Shown: positions 25,996 through 34,842 of the stretch, in pieces
Layout: each line of letters starts with the position of its first letter
Numbering within the stretch: position 1 is the stretch's first letter
Assembly: GCF_009928525.1 (NCBI RefSeq)
Contig: NZ_JAABOK010000012.1
Coordinates: 1-64,000 of the forward strand
DNA: 64,000 nucleotides
Origin: Chitinophaga solisilvae
GTDB lineage: Bacteria > Bacteroidota > Bacteroidia > Chitinophagales > Chitinophagaceae
Direction of reading: 5' to 3'
The notes under the pieces: generated by a model
What the model was told of the DNA's origin: nothing
Databases searched by the model: none
The model's input: only the letters and a program-made list of their open reading frames with translations
Translations under genes and position numbers: made by a program

Positions 25996-26139
25996 TTACG
26001 AATTACGAATTGCGAATTACGAATGAAGAAGCGAAGAGCTAAACGTAGATTGAGGAGGATGATTTTTAGTTATCGCCTTTAATCTACGTTTAGCTCTTCG
26101 CTTCTTCATTCGCAATTCGCAATTCGTAATTCGTAATTA
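25993..26139. repeat. Long inverted repeat LIR-4 (ATTACGA-type ends)
   Basis: Arms 25993-26051 and 26081-26139 are 59 nt each with one mismatch, and the loop is 29 nt. The inner stem reads GAAGCGAAGAGCTAAACGTA. It lies between convergent genes, and both stop codons (25993-25995 plus, 26137-26139 minus) are formed by the TAA/TTA at its two tips. Confidence 0.97.
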
Positions 26140-26760
26140 TTTTATCCCCGCCATTTCAAACTTCATCTTCCTGCAATATTCCAATACACGCGGCAGCGCA
26201 TACGACATCCTGTCCCAGGCTTTGGTGCTGTCATGGAAAACGATGATGGAGCCGGGCTGCATTTTGAATACTACATTTTGCACACAGGTTTCCCCGTCTA
26301 TCTCCTGATCGAAGTCAGCGCTGAGTACATCCCACATAATAATTTTTACTTCCGGAATGGTTTTTTTCAGCTGTTTGATCTGGAAAGGGGTAATTCTGCC
26401 GTATGGCGGGCGGAACAGGTTGGAGGTAATGTATTTTCTGGCTTCCAGTATATTCTCTATGTATTTGTCTGTGCCGGTTTTCCAGCCGTTGACATGATTA
26501 TGGGTATGATTACCGGTACTGTGTCCGGCTTCCAGGATCTGCTGATAGATAGCAGGATGTTCCACAACATTTTTCCCGATACAGAAAAAGGTACCTTTCG
26601 CCTCATATTTTGCCAGCTGTTCCAGGATGAAGGGAGTGGCTTCAGGATGCGGGCCGTCATCGAAGGTAAGGTAGACGGTATTTGCCGCCGGAGAGAAGTT
26701 CCAGATACAGCTTTTGTACAGGGCTTTCAGTATGCCGGGAGTTTTGGTAAGATAGAACAT
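26137..26760 (-). CDS. Polysaccharide deacetylase (NodB-like)
   Basis: A 207-residue carbohydrate esterase 4 protein. The catalytic and metal motifs are TFDDGPHPE (residues about 32-40), STGNHTHNH (H-x3-H metal pair) and FRPPYGR. Substrates of such enzymes are chitin oligomers, peptidoglycan or other N-acetylated glycans. A hydrophobic N-terminal stretch exists but no clear signal peptidase site, so location is uncertain. Its stop codon is in the LIR-4 tip. Confidence 0.92.
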   Translation of the reverse strand: MFYLTKTPGILKALYKSCIWNFSPAANTVYLTFDDGPHPEATPFILEQLAKYEAKGTFFCIGKNVVEHPAIYQQILEAGHSTGNHTHNHVNGWKTGTDKYIENILEARKYITSNLFRPPYGRITPFQIKQLKKTIPEVKIIMWDVLSADFDQEIDGETCVQNVVFKMQPGSIIVFHDSTKAWDRMSYALPRVLEYCRKMKFEMAGIK

Positions 26761-26814
26761 ATAGCCTGATTAGATTGCAATATACGAAAGCGCTGAAAGC
26801 TAATGGCGAATTCC

Positions 26815-26822
26815 TATATTTG
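26815..26822 (+). promoter_or_regulatory. -7 box (TATATTTG) immediately before gltX
   Basis: TATATTTG ends 6 nt before the ATG at 26829, so the transcript would begin at or next to the start codon. This suggests a leaderless gltX message and decides the start in favour of 26829 over 26775. Confidence 0.6.
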
Positions 26823-26828
26823 CGGTCT

Positions 26829-28358
26829 ATGGATCACAAAAAAGTAAGAGTGCGTTTTGCCCCCAGCCCTACTGGTGGCCTACATCTTGGAGGTGTGCGC
26901 ACTGTATTGTTCAATTATTTGTTTGCAAAGCAGCACAAAGGCGATTTTGTACTGCGTATTGAAGATACAGACCAAACCCGCTATGTACCCGGCGCGGAAG
27001 AATACATCAATGAATGTTTGCGCTGGTGCGGTCTTACGCCTGATGAGAGCCCTGCGGCGGGCGGCCCTTATGCGCCTTACCGCCAGAGTGAACGCAAAGC
27101 GCTGTATCGTCAGTATGCTGAGCAGCTGGTACAATCCGGCCACGCCTATTATGCATTTGATACCCCGGAAGAACTGGAAGGCATGCGCGAACGGCTGAAA
27201 ACGCCGGAAAACCCGTCGCCGCAGTACAACCATGTGGTAAGACAGAAAATGCGTAACTCTCTCACTCTTCCTGACGCGGAAGTGCAGGAGTTGCTGGCAA
27301 AGAATACGCCGCATGTTATCCGTATTAATATGCCTGCCAATGAAGAACTGATCTTCACCGATATGGTACGGGGAGAAGTTACTTTCAATACTAATCAGGT
27401 AGATGATAAAGTTTTGCTGAAAGCTGACGGTATGCCTACCTATCACCTCGCGGTGGTGGTTGATGACTACCTGATGAAAATCACCCATGCTTTCCGTGGG
27501 GAGGAGTGGCTGCCATCAGCTCCTGTTCACCTGCTGCTGTGGAAATACCTCGGCTGGGAAGCAGATATGCCGCAGTGGGCGCATCTGCCGCTGATCCTGA
27601 AGCCTGACGGCAACGGAAAGCTCAGCAAGCGCGATGGCGATCGCCTGGGATTCCCGGTGTACGCTATGAACTGGACAGATCCCCGCAGCAACGAATTTAC
27701 CAAAGGCTTCCGTGAGCTGGGCTTCCTGCCGGAAGCATTCATCAATATGCTGGTGATGCTGGGCTGGAACGATGGTACCGAACAGGAAATATTCTCCCTG
27801 GAGGAACTGATCCGGAAATTTTCTATCGAACGGGTACATAAGGCCGGCGCCAAATTCGACTTCGAAAAGGCGAAATGGTTCAACCATCAGTACCTGGTGC
27901 GCAAAGACAATGAAAGCCTGGCAGCCCTTTTCCAGCCGGTACTGGCAGAAAAAGGTATTACTGCCGATCCTGCCTACGTAGCCACCGTTGCCGGTCTTGT
28001 AAAAGAACGCTGCCACGTGATCAACGAAATATGGGACCACGGATTCTTCTTCTTCCAGACTCCGCTGAGCTATGATGAAGCCTCCGTGAAACCTAAGTGG
28101 AACGCCGATAAAGAAGCCTTCTTCACTGCCTGGTCTGAACAGCTGGCCAGCCTGTCATCCTTTACTGCTCCTGAGCTGGAAGCCAGCTTCAAAGCACTGG
28201 CTGCAGAAAAGAATATCAAAATGGGCGAACTGCAGCTGCCATTCCGCATTATGCTGACCAGTGGCAAATTCGGCCCTCCTGTGTTTGACATTGCTGCCAC
28301 CTTAGGCATAGAAGAGACGAAGGCGAGGATTGCCAAGGGATTGGAGGCTTTTAAGTAA
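26829..28358 (+). CDS. gltX: Glutamyl-tRNA synthetase
   Basis: A 509-residue class I synthetase that charges tRNA-Glu. It shows VRFAPSPTGGLHLGGVRTVLFN with the HIGH-equivalent HLGG, and LSKRDGDR as the KMSKS-equivalent loop. The anticodon-binding helical part fills the C-terminal third. The ATG at 26829 gives the normal N-terminus (MDHKKVRVRFAPSPTG); the upstream 18 codons are not conserved-looking. Convergent with glnS; its TAA stop is the start of LIR-5. Confidence 0.96.
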   Translation: MDHKKVRVRFAPSPTGGLHLGGVRTVLFNYLFAKQHKGDFVLRIEDTDQTRYVPGAEEYINECLRWCGLTPDESPAAGGPYAPYRQSERKALYRQYAEQLVQSGHAYYAFDTPEELEGMRERLKTPENPSPQYNHVVRQKMRNSLTLPDAEVQELLAKNTPHVIRINMPANEELIFTDMVRGEVTFNTNQVDDKVLLKADGMPTYHLAVVVDDYLMKITHAFRGEEWLPSAPVHLLLWKYLGWEADMPQWAHLPLILKPDGNGKLSKRDGDRLGFPVYAMNWTDPRSNEFTKGFRELGFLPEAFINMLVMLGWNDGTEQEIFSLEELIRKFSIERVHKAGAKFDFEKAKWFNHQYLVRKDNESLAALFQPVLAEKGITADPAYVATVAGLVKERCHVINEIWDHGFFFFQTPLSYDEASVKPKWNADKEAFFTAWSEQLASLSSFTAPELEASFKALAAEKNIKMGELQLPFRIMLTSGKFGPPVFDIAATLGIEETKARIAKGLEAFK

Positions 28359-28542
28359 TTACGAATTGCGAATTACGAATTACGAATGATAAGCGGAGAT
28401 AGAAGCAAAGATTTCAACGTATAGCATTCACATAAAATTAAAAGCAGAAGCCGTTTGGACTATCCAAACGGCTTCTGCTTTTATCTTTTATTACGCTTAC
28501 CCTTCGCTTCTATCTCCGCTTATCATTCGTAATTCGCAATTC
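28356..28542. repeat. Long inverted repeat LIR-5 (ATTACGA-type) with a nested terminator
   Basis: The left arm 28356-28410 and right arm 28502-28542 pair through the inner stem (GATAAGCGGAGATAGAAGC). The left arm has one extra ATTACGA heptamer. The loop is about 90 nt and contains a separate strong hairpin (28441-28482), which makes this the only copy with a large insert. It lies between convergent gltX and glnS. Confidence 0.9.
28441..28482. terminator. Bidirectional terminator between gltX and glnS
   Basis: AAAGCAGAAGCCGTTTGG pairs perfectly with its complement across a 5-nt loop. A T-run (TTTTATCTTTTA) follows on the plus strand, and a T-rich stretch follows on the minus strand. It sits inside the loop of LIR-5. 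Confidence 0.9.
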
Positions 28543-28547
28543 TTCTC

Positions 28548-30215
28548 TCAGCTTTTCGCTTTTTCCTTTGCCCACGCATCCTTCAGTGTCACTGTCCGGT
28601 TAAAGACAACCTTTTCAGGCGTGCTATCGGCATCTACGGTGAAGTAGCCTTTGCGCATGAACTGGAAGCGGTCGCCGGGGCTGGCCTGCAGCAGTGCGGG
28701 TTCTACCATGGCGTTGCGGATAACCTGCAGGGAGTCCGGGTTGATGAAGGTTTTGAAGTCGCCTTCTTCGCTGCCAGGGTTCTCTGAGGTGAAAAGGCGG
28801 TCGTAAAGGCGTACTTCGGCGCTGGCGGCGTGTTCGGCGCTTACCCAGTGGATGGTACCTTTTACGGTCATGTTGCTGTTTTCTTCACCGCTCTTGGTGC
28901 CAGGCAGGTAGGTAGCGTAGATGGTGGTGATGTTGCCATCCGCATCTTTTTCCACGCTTTCTCCCTGGATGACGTAGGCGTTTTTAAGGCGTACCACCAG
29001 GCCGGGGCCGAGGCGGAAGAATTTTTTAGGAGGGTTCTCCATAAAGTCTTCCCTTTCAATGTAGAGCGTATTGCTGAAGTACAGCTGACGTGATCCTGCG
29101 CTTTCGTCTTCCGGGTTATTTTCAGCAGTAAGTATTTCTACTTTGTCTGCCGGGTAGTTGGTGATAACCAGTTTAACCGGATCCAGCACGGCCATGACGC
29201 GGTTGGCGCTTTTGTTCAGTTCTTCCCGGATGCAGAATTCCAGCAGGCTGAAGTCAATCATGTATTCGCGTTTCTGCAGGCCCACGCGTTCGCACAGGTT
29301 GCGTATGCTGGAAGGGGTGTATCCCCGGCGGCGCAGTCCACTGAGTGTTGGCATGCGGGGGTCATCCCAGCCGGCCACAATTTTTTCTTCCACCAGCTGT
29401 TTCAGTTTTCGTTTACTCATGACCGTATAGGACATATTGAAACGGGCAAATTCGTACTGGTGGCTGGGGAATATTTCCAGTTCATTGATGAACCATTCGT
29501 AGAGCGGCCGGTGCGGTATAAATTCCAGTGTACAGAGGGAATGTGTGATCTGTTCGATGCTGTCGCTCTGCCCGTGGGCGAAGTCATACATCGGATAGAT
29601 ACACCATTTGTCGCCGGTACGGTGATGGTGTGCATGTTTGATGCGGTACATGAGCGGGTCGCGCATGTGCATATTCGGAGAGGCCAGGTCTATTTTGGCT
29701 CTCAGGGTTTTTTCGCCGTCTTTGAATTCGCCGTTGCGCATACGCTGGAAGAGGTCCAGGTTTTCGGCTACGGATCTGCTTCTGGCAGGAGTAGGTGTAC
29801 CGGGGGTGGTAGGGGTGCCTTTGGCGGCAGCTATTTCTTCCGCGGTAGCGTCTTCTACATATGCCAGTCCTTTTTCGATCATTTTTACAGCAAATGCATA
29901 CAGCTGCTCAAAATAATCGGAGGCATACAGTTCTTTATCCCAGGTGAAGCCCAGCCATTTGATATCTGCTTTGATAGATTCCACATATTCTGTGTCTTCA
30001 GTAACGGGATTGGTATCATCGAAGCGGAGATTGGTTTTGCCATTGTATTGCTGCGCGATACCGAAATTCACGACGATGGATTTGGCATGGCCAATGTGCA
30101 GATAGCCATTAGGCTCCGGAGGGAAGCGGGTAAGTACCCGGCCGTCGTTCACGCCATTGGCGATGTCTTCTTCTACTATTTGTTCAATAAAGTTGAGTGA
30201 CCTTTCTTCGCTCAT
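28548..30215 (-). CDS. glnS: Glutaminyl-tRNA synthetase
   Basis: A 555-residue class I synthetase for tRNA-Gln. TRFPPEPNGYLHIGHAKSI has the HIGH motif, MSKRKLKQLV is the KMSKS loop, and the C-terminal two beta-barrel anticodon-binding domain (from about residue 340) is complete. A Bacteroidota with GlnS need not depend on the GatCAB route for Gln-tRNA. It is convergent with gltX, which is likely its distant evolutionary relative rather than a functional partner. Confidence 0.96.
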   Translation of the reverse strand: MSEERSLNFIEQIVEEDIANGVNDGRVLTRFPPEPNGYLHIGHAKSIVVNFGIAQQYNGKTNLRFDDTNPVTEDTEYVESIKADIKWLGFTWDKELYASDYFEQLYAFAVKMIEKGLAYVEDATAEEIAAAKGTPTTPGTPTPARSRSVAENLDLFQRMRNGEFKDGEKTLRAKIDLASPNMHMRDPLMYRIKHAHHHRTGDKWCIYPMYDFAHGQSDSIEQITHSLCTLEFIPHRPLYEWFINELEIFPSHQYEFARFNMSYTVMSKRKLKQLVEEKIVAGWDDPRMPTLSGLRRRGYTPSSIRNLCERVGLQKREYMIDFSLLEFCIREELNKSANRVMAVLDPVKLVITNYPADKVEILTAENNPEDESAGSRQLYFSNTLYIEREDFMENPPKKFFRLGPGLVVRLKNAYVIQGESVEKDADGNITTIYATYLPGTKSGEENSNMTVKGTIHWVSAEHAASAEVRLYDRLFTSENPGSEEGDFKTFINPDSLQVIRNAMVEPALLQASPGDRFQFMRKGYFTVDADSTPEKVVFNRTVTLKDAWAKEKAKS

Positions 30216-30235
30216 AAGAAATTTTAATATGTCTG

Positions 30236-30243
30236 CAAAGATA
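30236..30243 (-). promoter_or_regulatory. -7 box (TATCTTTG) for glnS
   Basis: The minus strand reads TATCTTTG, 20 nt before the glnS ATG, giving a leader of about 15 nt. Confidence 0.6.
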
Positions 30244-30270
30244 GATAAAATTAGCCTTTGGCCTGAAACG

Positions 30271-30303
30271 TTGACCTTTTTAATAGTGAATCCCCTATCT
30301 TTA
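30271..30303 (+). promoter_or_regulatory. Promoter of the B12-binding gene
   Basis: TTG at 30271-30273, a 22-nt spacer and TATCTTTA at 30296-30303. It is close to the Bacteroidota consensus and starts about 15 nt before the ATG at 30325. Confidence 0.5.
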
Positions 30304-30324
30304 CTACCTTAATTTTTCAAGATA

Positions 30325-30744
30325 ATGGTCAACCCGTTAAATCGTCCTGTTCGTGTGCTGGTTGCTAAAGTGGGGCTTGATGGTCACGATCGTGGCGCTA
30401 AAGTTATTGCAGCCGCTCTCCGGGATGCGGGCATGGAAGTAATCTATACCGGGTTAAGGCAAACCCCGGAAATGGTGGTGAATGCCGCTCTCCAGGAAGA
30501 CGTAGACGCTATTGGTATCAGTATCCTGTCTGGTGCACATATGACTGTTTTTCCTAAAGTGATAGCCATTATGAAAGAAAAAGGGCTGAACGACGTACTC
30601 CTCACCGGAGGCGGTATTATCCCTGACGCCGATATGCAGGAACTGCAGGAAATGGGCGTTGGTAAACTGTTTCCGCCGGGAACCAACACCAAAGATATTT
30701 CTGAATACATCACCGGTTGGGTAGCCTCCCACAGAAATTTTTAA
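30325..30744 (+). CDS. Stand-alone cobalamin-binding domain (methylmalonyl-CoA mutase type)
   Basis: A 139-residue protein matching the C-terminal B12-binding domain of methylmalonyl-CoA mutase. VLVAKVGLDGHDRGAKVI carries the DxHxxG cobalamin ligand motif, with SILSGAHM and LLTGGGIIPD as the other loops. The catalytic TIM-barrel part is absent here, so it must pair with a separately encoded subunit. Methylmalonyl-CoA epimerase lies 17 kb away, supporting a propionate or methylmalonyl route elsewhere in the genome. The next gene is an unrelated barrel protein. Confidence 0.92.
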   Translation: MVNPLNRPVRVLVAKVGLDGHDRGAKVIAAALRDAGMEVIYTGLRQTPEMVVNAALQEDVDAIGISILSGAHMTVFPKVIAIMKEKGLNDVLLTGGGIIPDADMQELQEMGVGKLFPPGTNTKDISEYITGWVASHRNF

Positions 30745-30830
30745 AAAACTTTTCGTGTAACCGTAACATTTGTATTTCCTGGTCGTCTTTTGTGGGATAT
30801 GTACTTGATAAAACCACAACCGTCCATTTT

Positions 30831-31628
30831 ATGAACCGAAAAATATTAGCGGCCCTGTTCCTGATATTGTGTACTGCAACCGTTTATGCACAGGAAAAAG
30901 ATTCCACTGCCACCACCGGCACTGATAAGTTAACTATCTCTTTTGGCAAGTATCCGAAACACCGGCAGAAAATGTATGTCACCACCAACTTATCTGGTAT
31001 GGTGTCATTTGCATCGATGAAAGATAATGGAGAATACCTGCGGAATATACCCCGGTTCAGTTTCGTTTTTAACTACTCGACAAATTTCAATAAGGATTTC
31101 TCGCGCCATTTCGGGGTATTTACCGGCTTCGGTATAAAAAATATCGGTCTGATATCAAAACCAACGGACTCCCTGAAGCTGAAGCAACGCGTGTATACCA
31201 TTGGTATACCGGTAGGCTTTAAAATAGGCGATGTTACCGGCGGCACCTTCTTCTTTTTCGCAGGCGGTGAAATTGATATGGCTGTCAACTATAAGGAAAA
31301 ACAGTTCGTAAACGGCAGGAAAGAGCACAAGTTCAACGAATGGTTCAGTGACCGTACTCCCCTGCTGATGCCTTCTGTATTCGCAGGATTCCGAATCAAC
31401 CCCGGTTTCGGTCTGAAAGTGCAGTATTACCCGCAGAACTTCTTCAACCGCGACTTTAACTACAGTGATAAAGGCACAAAAGTATATCCCTACAGGAACC
31501 TGGACGCCAATATGGTACTGGTTACGCTGGGTTACAATTTTGATGGGGTGAATTATTTCAAGGTAAAGAAGAAAAGACACTATCTGAAGATGAAAAGTGG
31601 CAAGACGGAGTTTGAGGTGAACTACTAG
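30831..31628 (+). CDS. Outer-membrane beta-barrel protein
   Basis: A 265-residue exported protein with a signal peptide (MNRKILAALFLILCTATVYAQ). The mature part has repeated amphipathic strands typical of PorT-type or OmpA-like eight-stranded barrels: YVTTNLSGMVSFASMKDNG, SFVFNYSTNFNKDFSRHFGV and MLVTLGYNF-like ends. The ATG at 30831 is chosen; a 38-residue extension upstream overlaps the B12 gene and is not real. A good terminator follows. Function is unknown. Confidence 0.8.
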   Translation: MNRKILAALFLILCTATVYAQEKDSTATTGTDKLTISFGKYPKHRQKMYVTTNLSGMVSFASMKDNGEYLRNIPRFSFVFNYSTNFNKDFSRHFGVFTGFGIKNIGLISKPTDSLKLKQRVYTIGIPVGFKIGDVTGGTFFFFAGGEIDMAVNYKEKQFVNGRKEHKFNEWFSDRTPLLMPSVFAGFRINPGFGLKVQYYPQNFFNRDFNYSDKGTKVYPYRNLDANMVLVTLGYNFDGVNYFKVKKKRHYLKMKSGKTEFEVNY

Positions 31629-31659
31629 TTGCCAAATTCATTATATTACATTACATTTT

Positions 31660-31691
31660 CCCGTAGCATCCTTAAGCTACGGGATTTTTTT
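31660..31691 (+). terminator. Terminator after the barrel gene at 30831
   Basis: CCCGTAGC (31660-31667) pairs with GCTACGGG (31676-31683) across an 8-nt loop, followed by ATTTTTTTTATT. Confidence 0.9.
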
Positions 31692-31730
31692 TATTTATCA
31701 GCCGAACCAAAAACTCCAAACCACTGCTTT

Positions 31731-32498
31731 ATGAAGAGAACACTAATTGTTTTTGCCACACTCTTAGCAAGTTGCAGTCTGCTAACCCAAACCACCCAGG
31801 CACAGTTTGAAGTAGGTATCTCCGGAGGTTATACCCGGAACTATCTCAAAACAAGTGCAGGGTACCGCTCCTTTACCCAGTACCACGAAAAAAGTGGATT
31901 TGTTGCAGGCCTTGTACTGCAATATCATTTCAATGACTGGCTTGCTATTCAGGCCGACCCATCGTACATTCAGAAGAATTACGAATTGCGCCGCGATCAT
32001 TTCTTTGAAGGTATCTATCAGACAAGTATCAACAGCTACATCCAGCTGCCGTTGATGGCACATTTTTCTTTTGGCGGTACTAAATTCAAAGGCTTCTTCA
32101 ATGCCGGCGGATATGCTGCCTACTGGGCTTCCGGCCGCGTAAAGGGCGCCATGGCCAATGTAATGGATCCCGGAACAGGCGTGCCGGATAACCAGCAGTC
32201 GTACAATTATTTCCAGTACAACAATGCCTATCGCTACGATGAGAAATACAGCTTCGACAGCCGCCGTGACCGCCGTATGGAATTTGGTCTCGTAGCAGGC
32301 GCTGGTGTGGAATACCTGCTGCATAAAAAATTCCGCATCTTCGCGGAAGCACGTTACTACTATGGTTTATCAGATCAGCAGAAAAACTATATGATTAACC
32401 AGATTCCGCGCTACAACGATACCTATGTTTTACAGGCCGGCTGCCTCGTTAATTTCCGCCAGCTCTTCCCTGCCAAAGCCAAAACTGAAGCACAATAA
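31731..32498 (+). CDS. PorT-like outer-membrane beta-barrel protein
   Basis: A 255-residue exported protein. The signal peptide (KRTLIVFATLLASC...TQAQF) leads to the PorT-type entry FEVGISGGYTRNYLK. Further strands include FVAGLVLQYHFNDWLAIQADPSYIQKNYELR and FGLVAGAGVEYLLHKKFRIFAEARYYYGL. This layout is typical of the many Bacteroidota barrels of this class. The ATG at 31731 is chosen because it begins the signal peptide. It is followed 29 nt later by the S41 protease gene, probably on the same message. Confidence 0.82.
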   Translation: MKRTLIVFATLLASCSLLTQTTQAQFEVGISGGYTRNYLKTSAGYRSFTQYHEKSGFVAGLVLQYHFNDWLAIQADPSYIQKNYELRRDHFFEGIYQTSINSYIQLPLMAHFSFGGTKFKGFFNAGGYAAYWASGRVKGAMANVMDPGTGVPDNQQSYNYFQYNNAYRYDEKYSFDSRRDRRMEFGLVAGAGVEYLLHKKFRIFAEARYYYGLSDQQKNYMINQIPRYNDTYVLQAGCLVNFRQLFPAKAKTEAQ

Positions 32499-32527
32499 AC
32501 TTTCATTCACTGTTTAATAAGATCAAG

Positions 32528-33709
32528 ATGAAACATCTGTCTCCATATAAATATATGATAGCACTGGTACTGCTGTTCTCTGTAACATCATGCCGTAAAG
32601 ACATTCCGCAGATCAATGACCCGGGCCAGTACGTAGAAGCCAACTTTAATGAAATATTTGACGCCTACTGGAATGGTATGAATAACAACTATGTTTTCTG
32701 GGATATTGATACCGTTGACTGGGACCGCGTTTACAGAACCTACAAACCCCTGTTTGCCAAACTCAACGCCAACGATTCTGTTGATGTTCAGAAAGCATAC
32801 ACCTATTTCAAACAGATGACTTCCGGACTGGTAGATTCGCACTATGACCTTTCTTTCAATGATACCTGGCTGGCAGATTCTGCCTCTATCAATCCGGCTT
32901 ACCAGCGTAAAAGAGCTTCCCCGAATTATCATCCCGGTATCAGCATCCTGCATTTCTATAATGTAATCACCTCCAAATACCTGGACCCGGACCGTGTTCG
33001 CGGATTTACCAACTTCCCCGATGGTTCCCAGTCTGTAGCCACTTCCGGCACTATCAACGGTAATATCCTGTACTTCTATTTTAAAGATTTCCGTTTGAAG
33101 GGCTTATTCAACACCGACACCATGAATGGGGTGAAAAGAGTGGAAACCTGGTTCTTTGACAAACTGAAGAATAAAACCGATATCAAAGGTCTTATCATTG
33201 ATGTGCGCGGTAACGGCGGCGGTGCGCTGGAAGACCTGGATTTCCTGGTGGGCCGTATGATTGATAAACCTATCACTATCGGTGCTACCCGTTCCAAAAT
33301 GGGTATGGGCCGCCTGGACTATTCTCCCTGGGCGCCCGCCTATGTAAGGCCGCATAAAGATGCCCGTGCTATCACCGTGCCTATCGTTATCCTCGCAGAC
33401 GCCTGGTCTGTTAGTATGGCTGAAATGACCACCATGGCCATTAAAACCTTACCCAACGGGCATTTCGTAGGAGAACGCACCTGGGGCGGGAACGGTCCGC
33501 TTACCGGCAACAAATTCTACAATGGCGGCAGATTCGGAACCGCTTTCCTGAACGAAGTATATACTTCTTCCCTGACATTCAGATACAGGGACAATAAGAT
33601 ATATGAAGGTATAGGCTTCCCTCCTGATGTAGAAGTAAAATATAACAAAGCAGAACTCGATGTGCAGATAGACCGGCAGCTGGAAACAGCAATAGGACTG
33701 ATTAAGTAA
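32528..33709 (+). CDS. S41-family peptidase lipoprotein
   Basis: A 393-residue lipoprotein (signal MIALVLLFSVTSC, Cys about residue 23) with a C-terminal-processing-protease fold. IKGLIIDVRGNGGGALEDLDFLVG is the typical core strand and loop. ADAWSVSMAEMTTMAIKTLPNGHFVGERTWGG has the nucleophile Ser position followed by AEM. The common catalytic Lys motif (GxTxGK) is replaced by GERTWGGNGP, so activity is uncertain. No PDZ domain is obvious. Its stop codon lies in the tip of LIR-6. Confidence 0.85.
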   Translation: MKHLSPYKYMIALVLLFSVTSCRKDIPQINDPGQYVEANFNEIFDAYWNGMNNNYVFWDIDTVDWDRVYRTYKPLFAKLNANDSVDVQKAYTYFKQMTSGLVDSHYDLSFNDTWLADSASINPAYQRKRASPNYHPGISILHFYNVITSKYLDPDRVRGFTNFPDGSQSVATSGTINGNILYFYFKDFRLKGLFNTDTMNGVKRVETWFFDKLKNKTDIKGLIIDVRGNGGGALEDLDFLVGRMIDKPITIGATRSKMGMGRLDYSPWAPAYVRPHKDARAITVPIVILADAWSVSMAEMTTMAIKTLPNGHFVGERTWGGNGPLTGNKFYNGGRFGTAFLNEVYTSSLTFRYRDNKIYEGIGFPPDVEVKYNKAELDVQIDRQLETAIGLIK

Positions 33710-33851
33710 TTACGAATTACGAATTGCGAATTACGAATGTAACCCGAAGATAAAAGCGAAGACCGAAGCGATATACTTTTATGTATTTGCTTCGGTCTTC
33801 GCTTTTATCTTCGGGTTACATTCGTAATTCGCAATTCGTAATTCGCAATTA
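33707..33851. repeat. Long inverted repeat LIR-6 (ATTACGA-type ends)
   Basis: Arms 33707-33769 and 33789-33851 are 63 nt each with one mismatch; loop 19 nt. The inner stem AACCCGAAGATAAAAGCGAA continues through a second GCGAAGA word. It includes the TAA stop of the S41 gene (33707-33709). Both neighbours are on the plus strand. Confidence 0.97.
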
Positions 33852-33889
33852 TTTAAAACACTTAAATTGCAGTGATAAACCATATAATT

Positions 33890-34666
33890 ATGTACCAGAC
33901 ATTAACCACGCAACTGGAAAAAAATATACTGATCATTACTATCAATCGTCCGGATAAGATGAATGCGCTTAACCAGCTGATGATGCAGGAATTGGGTTTG
34001 GTAATGGATGAAGTATACAGTAACAGGAATATTAAGGGGGCTATTTTCACCGGCTCCGGTGAAAAGGCTTTTGTGGCGGGCGCTGACATCAGCGAGTTCC
34101 TGAGTTTGTCGCCCAAACAGGGTGGTGAGCTGGCCAAGAGCGGCCATGTGGTTTTTCATCATATTGAAAATTCTCCCAAGCCCATCATAGCAGCAGTAAA
34201 CGGCTTTGCGCTGGGCGGAGGTTGTGAGCTGGCAATGGCATGTCATTTCCGGATAGCCAGCGAAAATGCCAAATTCGGCCAGCCGGAAGTGAACCTGGGG
34301 CTTATCCCCGGCTATGGCGGTACTCAGCGCCTGACACAGCTCATCGGCAAAGGCAAAGCCATGGAGCTGATGATGACCGGCGATATGATCACTGCCGCAG
34401 AGGCATTGTCATGGGGCCTTGTTAACCACGTTGTAAAACAGGAAGAGCTGCTGCCTAAAGCTATCGCTATCCTGCAGAAAATACAGGCAAAAGCCCCACT
34501 CGCGGTAGCCCGCGTGGTTAAATGCGTCAACGCCGCCCTGGACAAGGATCAGGACGGATACGAAGCAGAAATCCGTGAATTCGCCGCCTGCTTCTCCACC
34601 AAAGACCTCCAGGAAGGCGCTGCCGCCTTCGTCCAGAAAAGACAGGCCAACTTCACCGGCGAATAA
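33890..34666 (+). CDS. Enoyl-CoA hydratase/isomerase family protein
   Basis: A 258-residue crotonase-fold enzyme, probably hydrating short-chain enoyl-CoA in fatty-acid or amino-acid breakdown. The oxyanion-hole segment AFVAGADISEF and the second glycine loop ALGGGCELAMACHFRIASE are clear, as is FGQPEVNLGLIPGYGGTQRL with the catalytic Glu. I chose the ATG at 33890; the GTG at 33872 adds six residues. The family also includes isomerases and other CoA lyases. It is flanked by LIR-6 and LIR-7. Confidence 0.93.
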   Translation: MYQTLTTQLEKNILIITINRPDKMNALNQLMMQELGLVMDEVYSNRNIKGAIFTGSGEKAFVAGADISEFLSLSPKQGGELAKSGHVVFHHIENSPKPIIAAVNGFALGGGCELAMACHFRIASENAKFGQPEVNLGLIPGYGGTQRLTQLIGKGKAMELMMTGDMITAAEALSWGLVNHVVKQEELLPKAIAILQKIQAKAPLAVARVVKCVNAALDKDQDGYEAEIREFAACFSTKDLQEGAAAFVQKRQANFTGE

Positions 34667-34683
34667 GCCCCTGCTATTTTATT

Positions 34684-34801
34684 ATTTTATTATTTGAGAT
34701 TTGGTCATTTGAAATGCAGCGAAGATATAAGTGATGATCTATAAGGATTTTTGCTTATGTCTTCGCTGCATTTTAAATGACCAAATCTCAAATAATAAAA
34801 T
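34684..34801. repeat. Long inverted repeat LIR-7 (ATTTGAG-type ends)
   Basis: Arms 34684-34731 and 34754-34801 are 48 nt each with two differences, and the loop is 22 nt. The ends are the second type (TTATTTGAGATTTGGTCATT), while the inner stem has AATGCAGCGAAGATATAAG. It lies between two plus-strand genes and just ahead of the fumC promoter. Confidence 0.95.
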
Positions 34802-34813
34802 CTCAAATGACCT

Positions 34814-34821
34814 TATCTTTG
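34814..34821 (+). promoter_or_regulatory. -7 box (TATCTTTG) for fumC
   Basis: TATCTTTG is 22 nt before the fumC ATG and 13 nt past the end of LIR-7, so any -33 element falls in the repeat arm. Confidence 0.6.
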
Positions 34822-34842
34822 TGGCAACTTAAAAGTTAAGCT

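Noticed and set aside
30717..30830. N-terminal extension of the barrel protein
   Set aside because: It overlaps the B12-binding gene in another frame, and a signal peptide begins at 30831.
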